Assembly: GCA_943371005.1 (NCBI GenBank)
Contig: CALRTB020000002.1
Span: 124,001 to 188,000, forward strand
From: MRBY01 sp943371005
GTDB taxonomy: Bacteria; Cyanobacteriota; Cyanobacteriia; Cyanobacteriales; MRBY01
Length of the DNA stretch: 64,000 bases
Reading direction: 5' to 3'
A program made the position numbers and the translations under genes. The notes below the pieces were generated by a model. That model was not told the DNA's origin and did not search any database. It saw nothing but the letters and a program-made list of their open reading frames with translations. Numbering within the stretch: the first letter of the stretch is position 1; the number at the start of each line of letters is the position of its first letter. This document shows, one piece after another, positions 55,254-62,576 of this stretch.

Positions 55254-55349
55254 TTACTTATAAAGCTCAGTGGAAAGCCGGAAAGCCAAAACACCAGGAA
55301 TAAGGGCAATGGCGAGGGCCACCAACACTTGGGTATCAGAAATTCCCAT
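55254..55349 (-). CDS. psaM: Photosystem I subunit PsaM
   Basis: PsaM is a 31-residue single-helix subunit at the trimer interface of photosystem I. The sequence MGISDTQVLVALAIALIPGV and end LAFRLSTELYK match the family closely. The surrounding open frame continues 46 codons further upstream, but the ATG at 55349 is the family start. It is one of the clearest photosynthesis genes in the window and lies alone between comB-like and terC genes. It ends at a terminator. Confidence 0.95.
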   Translation of the reverse strand: MGISDTQVLVALAIALIPGVLAFRLSTELYK

Positions 55350-55634
55350 AATTTTAAAAACTCCGAATATAAACTGAGGTTTATCCCTTAATTTGCGATA
55401 TTGCCTCTGGTTTACCCAAGGTTTTGTAACAAGACGCAACATATCACCCCAACCCTGGCCCATACCACCGAGAATTCGTCGCTGCAACTCTGATTCTGGG
55501 AAGTTTCTGCCGTTGGCTGGATAGTTTGTTTACAATGGCTTTTAAGGTGACCCATTTGCCGCCACAGCAACCCGACGGGCGGTCTTTTTTTGTCTTGAAT
55601 TGTTCTCAAAAGTTTACTGTGTCGAATTTTTCCC

Positions 55635-56342
55635 ATGCTCGAGCAAATTCTTCATCCCCAGTTAGATTTCAGCTTAGAAACGTCTCTCATTCTCGTGATT
55701 CTGGTGGCCCTAGAAGCAGTTCTTTCGGCCGATAATGCCATTGCCCTCGCGGCGATCGCCCAGGGGTTAGCCAGTCCGACTCAACAACGCAAAGCCCTCA
55801 ACATTGGTTTGATGGTGGCTTACATTCTCAGAATCACCCTCATTTTCACAGCAACCTGGGTGATCCACTACTGGCAAGTAGAACTTTTGGGAGCATTGTA
55901 TTTGTTGTGGTTGGTTTTTCGCTACTTTACGTCTCCTGAAGATGATAAAAATCACCACCATAGCCTAGAGTTCAAGTCCCTCTGGCAGGCGATCCCGATG
56001 ATTGCGGTCACGGATTTAGCCTTTTCTCTCGATAGCGTCACAACGGCGATCGCCGTCGCGGAAGACATTTGGTTGATTGTGATTGGGGGTACCATCGGCG
56101 TGCTCACTCTCCGGTTTTTGGCGGGGTTGTTTATCCGCTGGCTTGATGAATTTACCAACTTAGAAGATGCCGGCTTTGTGACCGTGGGCTTTGTGGGGGT
56201 TCGTCTTCTCCTCAAGGCGGTTTATCCCAGTTTTGTGGTGCCTGAGTGGCTGATGATTACGGCGATCGCCGCCATGTTTATTTGGGGATTTTCCAAACGC
56301 AACCCTGATTATTTACCCCAAGAGGACTCGCCATCGCCCTAA
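55635..56342 (+). CDS. TerC-family membrane protein
   Basis: A 235-residue membrane protein of the TerC family with about seven hydrophobic helices. The acidic ion-binding motifs are LVALEAVLSADNAIALAAIAQ near residue 22 and AVTDLAFSLDSVTTAIAVAE in the second half, each with conserved Glu or Asp within helices. TerC proteins are linked to manganese or calcium export, and plant TerC is needed for thylakoid assembly. A manganese role in photosynthesis is an inference. It is next to the group 2 sigma factor gene. Confidence 0.88.
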   Translation: MLEQILHPQLDFSLETSLILVILVALEAVLSADNAIALAAIAQGLASPTQQRKALNIGLMVAYILRITLIFTATWVIHYWQVELLGALYLLWLVFRYFTSPEDDKNHHHSLEFKSLWQAIPMIAVTDLAFSLDSVTTAIAVAEDIWLIVIGGTIGVLTLRFLAGLFIRWLDEFTNLEDAGFVTVGFVGVRLLLKAVYPSFVVPEWLMITAIAAMFIWGFSKRNPDYLPQEDSPSP

Positions 56343-56648
56343 TTTCTGCCTGAATCCCTTAGTCTGCCGTAGTTTCCCTACAGCCCATTTCCTATTCTCA
56401 GTAACTTTACATTTATTAAATAAACTTAATAAAACTCTAATTTTTTGGTAAAATAAATTCATAAATAAAAGTTAAGCATTTCGATTTTCATTTTTTCACC
56501 AAGGTTAAATCGCTGTTCCGTCGGTGTACACCTTGCCCATTTCCTTTAGTGGACAACTCACTTCTTCCGCAACCCTGACGAATCCAGTCTAGGGAGTAGC
56601 TTCTTATTTTCATTTTTTAAATTTCGTCCTTTCTAGCCGAGTTGACCT
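56343..56648. other. Leader of the group 2 sigma factor gene
   Basis: A 306-base, strongly AT-rich spacer before the sigma gene. Several A/T runs (56441-56480) make promoter location ambiguous. No coding frame or clear hairpin was seen. Confidence 0.45.
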
Positions 56649-57605
56649 ATGAAAACTGCCAAATACTCCGCCGATCCTGTCCGTACCTACCTCAAAGAAA
56701 TTGGAAGAGTTCCCCTTTTAACCCACGAGGAGGAAGTCCTTTATTCTCGCCGTGTCCAGAAAATGGTCAACCTAGAGAAGCTTAAAACCGAATTAGCAGA
56801 GAAACAGGAGCAAGAGCCGAGCCTCAAGGAATGGGCCCAGGCGGCAAACATTTCCCAGCGGGAGTTAAAAAAGCAACTACTCCTAGGGAAGCAGGCAAAG
56901 CAAAAAATGGTCGAAGCGAATCTTCGTCTTGTGGTGTCTGTCGCTAAAAAATACATTAAGCGCAATATGGATCTCCTCGATCTGATCCAAGAGGGCACCA
57001 TTGGGATGCAGCGAGGAGTAGAAAAGTTCGACCCGACAAAAGGTTATCGTTTCTCGACCTATGCCTACTGGTGGATTCGGCAGGCCATTACCCGGGCGAT
57101 CGCCGAAAAAAGTCGCACCATCCGCCTACCAATTCACATTACCGAAAAGCTCAATAAAATTAAAAAAGCCCAACGCCAACTTGCCCAGGCCAACGGACGT
57201 TCTGCCTCAATCCCAGAACTCGCTGATGAACTAGGCTTAACCACCAAACAAGTCAGAGACTACCTCGAAAAATCCCGTCAACCTCTCTCCTTGGATCTGC
57301 GGGTTGGCGATAACAACGACACAGAACTGATCGAACTCCTCGAAGATGACGGTTTAACCCCTGATGATTATGCGACCCATGCTGCTTTAAAACGGGATTT
57401 GGCGCGGATGTTAAATGACTTGACCGCCCAACAACAGGAAGTCTTAACTCTACGTTTTGGTCTCCGGGATGGGACGCCCCATACCTTAGCAAAAATTGGT
57501 GAACACCTGAGTATTAGCCGGGAGCGGGTACGCCAAATTGAACGGGAAGCCCTCGCCAAACTCCGCAAACGGAAAGCGGAAATGGGCGAATATCTAGCGA
57601 GTTGA
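56649..57605 (+). CDS. Group 2 RNA polymerase sigma-70 factor
   Basis: A 318-residue sigma factor with regions 1.2 to 4.2 but no long 1.1. The start DPVRTYLKEIGRVPLLTHEEE is region 1.2. Region 2 has YIKRNMDLLDLIQEGTIGMQ and TYAYWWIRQAITRAI (the -10-binding helix). Region 3 is PIHITEKLNKIKKAQRQLAQ. Region 4 has LRFGLRDGTPHTLAKIGEH and the DNA-binding SISRERVRQIEREALAKL. The length and order fit SigB or SigD type group 2 factors used for stress or light responses in cyanobacteria; I do not assign a letter. Its leader is 306 bases and AT-rich. Confidence 0.93.
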   Translation: MKTAKYSADPVRTYLKEIGRVPLLTHEEEVLYSRRVQKMVNLEKLKTELAEKQEQEPSLKEWAQAANISQRELKKQLLLGKQAKQKMVEANLRLVVSVAKKYIKRNMDLLDLIQEGTIGMQRGVEKFDPTKGYRFSTYAYWWIRQAITRAIAEKSRTIRLPIHITEKLNKIKKAQRQLAQANGRSASIPELADELGLTTKQVRDYLEKSRQPLSLDLRVGDNNDTELIELLEDDGLTPDDYATHAALKRDLARMLNDLTAQQQEVLTLRFGLRDGTPHTLAKIGEHLSISRERVRQIEREALAKLRKRKAEMGEYLAS

Positions 57606-57777
57606 TTTTCTAATCAAAACATAATTCGGCGATCGCCTGGGGGGAGAAAATCGTAAAAATGCCACCGCAAAAGTTCGGTTACACTCCCCTCTGGGTTGTC
57701 AATAAGTTGTTACATTAGCCTTAGTTAGTATTGCATCAAAACATAGTGATTCAACGCATCACTCCCATTGAGCATCT

Positions 57778-57783
57778 AGGAGG
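57778..57783 (+). promoter_or_regulatory. Strong Shine-Dalgarno before a GTG start
   Basis: AGGAGG lies 8 bases before the GTG of the DUF760 gene and decides the start there. Confidence 0.85.
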
Positions 57784-57791
57784 AAAGACTG

Positions 57792-58133
57792 GTGAATAAC
57801 GAAGCCCAAAGTTTTTATGGTCTCACAGGCAACAAACAACAAGGTTCAGACGAGCTTTGGCATTATGTCCAGTCTTTGTCTCCAGAAATGATTGCCCACA
57901 TGTCAAAGCCCCAATCTCCGGCCGTTAACCAAGTTATCGAACGCAATATTGTCGGGTTATTGGGTGTTTTATCCAGCGCCGATGGATTTAATATATCGGT
58001 CAATATGAGCCGCGAACAGCTTGGTCACTTGTTGGCCTCAGCAATGATGGGGGGCTACTTTATTCGCAATGCCGAGCAACGGTTCAACATCGAAAAATCC
58101 CTCCAGGAGCAAGACCTTGATTTGCCCGATTAA
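57792..58133 (+). CDS. DUF760-family protein
   Basis: A 113-residue soluble protein of the DUF760 family, found in cyanobacteria and plastids. The core DELWHYVQSLSPEMIAHMSKP and VNQVIERNIVGLLGVLSSADGFNI are characteristic. The helical pattern suggests an oligomer, but the role is unknown; plant relatives sit in chloroplasts. The start is GTG at 57792 behind a perfect AGGAGG. It ends at a strong terminator. Confidence 0.85.
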   Translation: MNNEAQSFYGLTGNKQQGSDELWHYVQSLSPEMIAHMSKPQSPAVNQVIERNIVGLLGVLSSADGFNISVNMSREQLGHLLASAMMGGYFIRNAEQRFNIEKSLQEQDLDLPD

Positions 58134-58180
58134 AGTCCATTTTCTAGCAATGATCTAGTTAGCAGAATTCAGAAAATTTT

Positions 58181-58203
58181 AAGGGGAAAAGCTCCCCTTT
58201 TTT
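58181..58203 (+). terminator. Intrinsic terminator after the DUF760 gene
   Basis: AAGGGGA/TCCCCTT with a 5-base loop runs into TTTTTT, about 50 bases after the stop. Confidence 0.9.
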
Positions 58204-58230
58204 ATTGTCTATTTGTATTGTCCAAGTTCC

Positions 58231-59895
58231 CTAAACTCTGGCTCTGTGAGCATAGCTAATATAGCCATACAGACCTGTTCCTAAGAGGAATAAACCTTGG
58301 CCTTTAACCAGCCAATTTCCCCAGCGGACATAGGGCGTTTTTTCATCGCTTAAATATATTTGTGCGCTGTGGGTGACAAATTCATTGAGGGAAGATAACC
58401 ACAGGGTTTTGCCGGTGGGATCAATCACACCTGAATGACCCGTATTGTTAGCCCGAATTAACCAGCGGCCATTGGCGATCGCCTGCATCACATCGAGGGC
58501 ATGGTGTTGGGCTGGCATTGTTTCACTGTAGTGGGCATCGTTAGAAGCCACAATGATAAATTCTCCCCCGGCGGCGGTTTGGCGACGAAAATGTTCTGGA
58601 TAGGCGGACTCATAGCAGATGGCAACGGTGGCTGGGCCGAGGGGCGTCTGCATCACTGTCGGGTTTTGGCCCCGCACCAGGTGGGCATCAAGGGGCGACA
58701 GGCGATTAATGACCTTGCCTAGGACAGCTTCAAAGGGAATATATTCCCCCAGGGGCACGAGACGCTGTTTGTTGTAGCGGCTTAACACGTAGCCTTGGCG
58801 ATCGAGGGTAAATAGGCTGTTGGTAAAATTATTTGCCTCACTACCAAAAGCCCCCAGGACGAGGGGGATCTTTTCTGTGCGGATTAGCCGTGGCCAAAAG
58901 GTTGCTTGGAGAATTTGCTCAATGCGGAAAGGTAAGGCCGTCTCCGGAGTAATAATCAAGTCTAGGGGCTGTTGGGCCAGGGTTTCATAGCCAGCGCGAT
59001 AATTGGCGATCGCCAACTGATTGCCATCTTGATAGAGTTTAATTTCGTTGGGAATATTCCCCTGGATAATGCCGATTTGGGCCGGGGTATCACTGGTGAC
59101 GGGCGTCGTCTGCAGCAGCAACCAACCGATCAAGTGGGCAACCCCCAAAAGAATCAGGCTAAGTCCCCCTAGCAGGCCACTACAACGGTGGAGGCGCACA
59201 GTCCCAGTCACATCGAAACAAGCCTCCGCAAGGCAGCCATTCACCAACACAATTAACCAAGAAATGGTGGTAAATCCCGACAGTTGGGCCAATTGCAAGA
59301 TCGCTAAATTGTGGGGACTCTGGCTAAAGGCGAGAAAATGCCAAAAAAGATCACTCTGGCTCCAGAGATATTCGATCACACACCACAAGGACGCTCCGTA
59401 AATAATCCGGTAAAGTCGTCCGGCAAAGCTCAAAGGCCCGAAGGTGGATCGAAATGCCTCGAAGCAAACCATCCCCAACATCCAGAGCACCGGGATGCCA
59501 GCCCCCCACAGGGTGATAATGATCCAGCAAACAATGGCGATCGCCAAACTCCACAGCCAAGGAACCCCCATCCAGGTCATCGGGTGAATCCCCGTAATCC
59601 AAAACAGCGTAAAGCCCTGGTATCCCAAACCCCAATAAAAACTCAACCAGAGGGGCTGTTTGTATTTCTGGTAAAAATGACGAACAGACCGCAATTTCTT
59701 TTGATCCTGACCGGACTGGGGCCGCTCAATCCTTTGGGGCGATCGCCCAAGATAGATCCAGAGGGGAATTAGGGCGATCCAGGCTAGATACCAAGCTTCG
59801 ACGGGGGCCGAGGCCATGCCCATGAGTACCCCTGCCCCGAACACCAGAAATCTAGGAGCCCACATGGGGCGGAAACTGCTGCGTACGAACATCAT
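58231..59895 (-). CDS. lnt: Apolipoprotein N-acyltransferase
   Basis: Lnt adds the third acyl chain to lipoproteins. The 554-residue protein has about eight membrane helices before a nitrilase-like domain. The catalytic Glu lies in IITPETALPFRI, and the Cys in VAICYESAYPEHF; the Lys is expected in the SRYNKQRLVPLGEYIP segment. It supports the lipoproteins also coded here, such as the PLD protein and the substrate-binding lipoprotein. Its 5' end overlaps the end of panB by up to 44 bases; a downstream ATG at 59865 would reduce this to 14. It is probably co-transcribed with panB. Confidence 0.92.
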   Translation of the reverse strand: MMFVRSSFRPMWAPRFLVFGAGVLMGMASAPVEAWYLAWIALIPLWIYLGRSPQRIERPQSGQDQKKLRSVRHFYQKYKQPLWLSFYWGLGYQGFTLFWITGIHPMTWMGVPWLWSLAIAIVCWIIITLWGAGIPVLWMLGMVCFEAFRSTFGPLSFAGRLYRIIYGASLWCVIEYLWSQSDLFWHFLAFSQSPHNLAILQLAQLSGFTTISWLIVLVNGCLAEACFDVTGTVRLHRCSGLLGGLSLILLGVAHLIGWLLLQTTPVTSDTPAQIGIIQGNIPNEIKLYQDGNQLAIANYRAGYETLAQQPLDLIITPETALPFRIEQILQATFWPRLIRTEKIPLVLGAFGSEANNFTNSLFTLDRQGYVLSRYNKQRLVPLGEYIPFEAVLGKVINRLSPLDAHLVRGQNPTVMQTPLGPATVAICYESAYPEHFRRQTAAGGEFIIVASNDAHYSETMPAQHHALDVMQAIANGRWLIRANNTGHSGVIDPTGKTLWLSSLNEFVTHSAQIYLSDEKTPYVRWGNWLVKGQGLFLLGTGLYGYISYAHRARV

Positions 59896-60640
59896 CGCTA
59901 TAGCGTTGGACTGCGTCGGTAATAAGGTTGCCTAAGTCTAAATATTGTTTCGCAAAGGGCGGCGCTTTTTCACTGAGGCCCAAAAGATCCGCCGTGACCA
60001 GCACTTGACCATCGCAATGGCGTCCTGCCCCGATGCCAATGGTGGGAATTGTCAGTTTTTCGGTAATCGTTTTTGCCAGGGTCGCCGGAATATGCTCTAA
60101 GACCACCGCAAAGGCTCCGGCTTGTTCCAGGGCGATCGCCTCTTGGATCACCTGTGTCGCTTCTATTTCTGTATTGCCCTGTTGCCGATAACCCAGGGTA
60201 TGTACCGATTGGGGCGTTAAGCCCACATGACCCATCACCGGTACCCCTAATCGGGTGAGACGTTCCACCGTTTCGGCCATCGCTGGGTGTCCCCCTTCTA
60301 ATTTGATCGCCTGGGCTGTGGTTTCTTTGAGAATTCGGCCCGCCGTATGGATCGCCTGGGAGAGGCTTTCTTGGTAGGTTAAAAAAGGTAGATCACTGAC
60401 CACGAGGGCATTTTTAACCCCCCGACAAACGGCCTGGGTATGGTGAATCATCGCCTCTAGGGTCACAGGCAAGGTATTTTCATAGCCGAGGGCCACCATT
60501 GCGAGGGAGTCCCCCACCAGGATGACATCGACCCCGGCTTGATCAACTAAGCGGGCGATCGCATAGTCCCAAGCTGTCAGGGTCACGATGGGTCGCGCTG
60601 TTTTTTTATAGTTTTGTAGTGTTCTCGGTGTAACCCGCAT
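59852..60640 (-). CDS. panB: 3-methyl-2-oxobutanoate hydroxymethyltransferase
   Basis: PanB makes ketopantoate from 2-oxoisovalerate and methylene-tetrahydrofolate, the first step to pantothenate and CoA. The start VTPRTLQNYKKTARPIVTLT and the core VDVILVGDSLAMVALGYENT hold the magnesium-binding Asp residues. KLEGGHPAMAETVERLTRL, PVMGHVGLTPQSVHTLG and IGIGAGRHCDGQVLV complete the barrel. The ATG at 60640 gives 262 residues, the usual length; the open frame extends 61 codons upstream. It overlaps the start of lnt. Confidence 0.95.
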   Translation of the reverse strand: MRVTPRTLQNYKKTARPIVTLTAWDYAIARLVDQAGVDVILVGDSLAMVALGYENTLPVTLEAMIHHTQAVCRGVKNALVVSDLPFLTYQESLSQAIHTAGRILKETTAQAIKLEGGHPAMAETVERLTRLGVPVMGHVGLTPQSVHTLGYRQQGNTEIEATQVIQEAIALEQAGAFAVVLEHIPATLAKTITEKLTIPTIGIGAGRHCDGQVLVTADLLGLSEKAPPFAKQYLDLGNLITDAVQRYSDDVRTQQFPPHVGS

Positions 60641-60857
60641 CAATCGTTCTCTAGGGCACAATAAAATCGACCGGGCAGTGGTGAGCAACACCCCAAAGCG
60701 GCTTGAATTGCCACCGCTGGTGTTGGACTTTTCCGGTAATACCTGAGCTATTATGCCCCAAATCAAAATTCTGGGGAAATTCCGGCGTCCATGGCCCCAG
60801 ATTTTCCCCGGCGATCGCTTCAATTTTCGCCTTAGATCTTTTTATCAGAGATCTTAT

Positions 60858-61892
60858 TTACGCTTGCCAGTTGGCCCAGTCTTGGGGCTTGAGGAACCGT
60901 TCATAGAGTTCGGCCTCTGGGGTACCAGGCTCCGGGCTATAGCTGTATTCCCAACGCACCAAGGGCGGCAAAGACATCAAAATCGATTCAGTGCGGCCAT
61001 TGGTTTGCAAGCCGAAAATGGTGCCCCGGTCATAGACGAGGTTAAATTCTACGTAGCGGCCCCGGCGGTAGAGCTGGAATTGCCGCTCGCGATCGCCATA
61101 TTCTGTATCGCGTCGCCGCTCAATGATCGGCACATAGGAATCAAGGAACGAACCACCACAGTCTTGCACGAAAGCAAAAAGATCTTCCCAACTGCGCTGG
61201 GGTTGTTCCCCCAAATCCTTACTGTAAGCAGCGGCTGCCTTGTCGGGATGAGGGCCTTTGTATAGTTCTCCAGTGCCATCTTGATAGTCAAAAAATAACC
61301 CGCCAACCCCACGGGTTTCGTCCCGGTGCTTCAGGTAGAAATATTCATCACACCAGCGCTTAAAGACGTTGTAATACTCTTTATGGTGGCGATCGCAGGC
61401 GGCTTGGTAAGTTTTATGGAAGTGGGCCGCATCCTCGGCAAAGGGATAATAGGGCGTTAAATCTGCCCCACCACCAAACCACCAGACGGGGCCAGCTTCA
61501 AAGTAACGGTAATTGAGGTGAACCGTTGGAATATATGGATTGCGGGGATGCAAAACCATTGATGTGCCTGTGGCATAAAACCCATGGCCTGCCGCTTCAG
61601 GGCGCTGCTTCAAAATCGAAGGTGGCAGTTGATCACCCCATACCTCAGAGAAGTTGACGCCCCCCTGTTCTAGGACATTCCCCTCACGCATTACCCGAGA
61701 ACGACCGCCGCCGCCCTCCTGTCGCTGCCAAGAATCTTCCTGAAATTTTCCTTTTCCGTCAGCCGCCTCCAATCCCTGACAAATTTTGTCCTGGATTTGC
61801 TGCATAAACTGGCTCACCCGTTCCTTGGAATCACTGGGGGGCACAGGCTTAGAGGGGCTGGCATTGGTGGATTCTGTTTGCAAAGCTGTCAT
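60858..61892 (-). CDS. hemF: Oxygen-dependent coproporphyrinogen III oxidase
   Basis: HemF decarboxylates coproporphyrinogen III to protoporphyrinogen IX using O2, serving both haem and chlorophyll. The 344-residue protein has the family phrases QRQEGGGGRSRVMREGNVLEQGG, HLNYRYFEAGPVWWFGGGADLTP and FFDYQDGTGELYK, plus the C-terminal RGRYVEFNLVYDRGTIFGLQ and SLPPLVRWEYSYSPEPGTPE. It is cytosolic. It is about 220 bases upstream of panB on the same strand, with a separate start. The oxygen-independent HemN is not in the window. Confidence 0.97.
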   Translation of the reverse strand: MTALQTESTNASPSKPVPPSDSKERVSQFMQQIQDKICQGLEAADGKGKFQEDSWQRQEGGGGRSRVMREGNVLEQGGVNFSEVWGDQLPPSILKQRPEAAGHGFYATGTSMVLHPRNPYIPTVHLNYRYFEAGPVWWFGGGADLTPYYPFAEDAAHFHKTYQAACDRHHKEYYNVFKRWCDEYFYLKHRDETRGVGGLFFDYQDGTGELYKGPHPDKAAAAYSKDLGEQPQRSWEDLFAFVQDCGGSFLDSYVPIIERRRDTEYGDRERQFQLYRRGRYVEFNLVYDRGTIFGLQTNGRTESILMSLPPLVRWEYSYSPEPGTPEAELYERFLKPQDWANWQA

Positions 61893-62312
61893 GGTTGCGT
61901 GGGAAGAAGTTTTATCTGTTTATTAAAAGGGTTTACCTGATGGCCCAAAGGCTTATTTTACAAGGATTCTTTAGGTTGGCACAGGTCAAACTAGTATTCC
62001 AGACTAACCTGAATTGGGGCGTTTTCAGCCTTGGCAAATGTGATTTTTCATGAAGTTTGTAACGAATAATTAAAAAGCGGCTTCCCCTGGATTCATCGTC
62101 TAATGCCACCCCCAGATGCAAGGCGATCGCCCCCAATCCCGCTCAAGGTTAAGAATAGATTAACTATATCTCTACAAGCTTTTCCGTTTTAAAACGCTGA
62201 TATACAGGAAATTCTCAAAAAGCTTCGGTGTATACTAAAACCAAGGTTAAGAAAAAGTAAATTATGACTTAATCCTTTCATTACCTATTGGCGTGTCCAG
62301 GAGATTTGAACG
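61893..62312. other. Divergent spacer of hemF and a small gene
   Basis: 420 bases. The hemF promoter is expected on the minus strand. On plus, TATACT at 62231-62236 could be the -10 for the small gene at 62313. A minus-strand open frame at 61933-62136 has no recognisable protein and is probably chance. Confidence 0.45.
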
Positions 62313-62462
62313 ATGCATCATGTTGCTAATCCAAGCACTACCCAAACTTCGATCCCTTTTCCCCTCAAAACGGATCGCAATGTCCCTACCCGCCTTGTGG
62401 CCCACTGGTTAAAAGATGCGAATGGCAAACTTTATCGAATCTGGGTCAGCGAAAAAATTTAG
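62313..62462 (+). CDS. 49-residue uncharacterised small protein
   Basis: A 49-residue protein (MHHVANPSTTQTSIPFPLKT, ending LYRIWVSEKI). AGGAGA is 8 bases before the ATG, and codon use looks normal. There is no membrane helix or signal. The C-terminal half, RLVAHWLKDANGKLYRIW, has the basic, Trp-rich look of small conserved cyanobacterial proteins, but I do not recognise it. It is convergent with nirA and next to hemF, so a tetrapyrrole or nitrogen link is only a guess. Confidence 0.65.
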   Translation: MHHVANPSTTQTSIPFPLKTDRNVPTRLVAHWLKDANGKLYRIWVSEKI

Positions 62463-62488
62463 TCTTTCTGTCTCAACGCACTCCGCCC

Positions 62489-62527
62489 AGCAAAAAACCC
62501 ACAGAATCACTGCGAATTCTGTGGGTT
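62489..62527 (-). terminator. Intrinsic terminator after nirA
   Basis: On the minus strand AACCCACAGAAT/ATTCTGTGGGTT forms a 12-bp stem with an 8-base loop and is followed by TTTT. It ends nirA and also closes the convergent small gene. Confidence 0.85.
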
Positions 62528-62576
62528 AGCTTTTGAGACTAAAGATGTAAGCAAGCAAAATTAGGAAGACTTCAGT

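Noticed and set aside
61933..62136. 67-codon minus-strand open frame upstream of hemF
   Set aside because: No recognisable protein, lies in the expected hemF promoter region and has no ribosome site.
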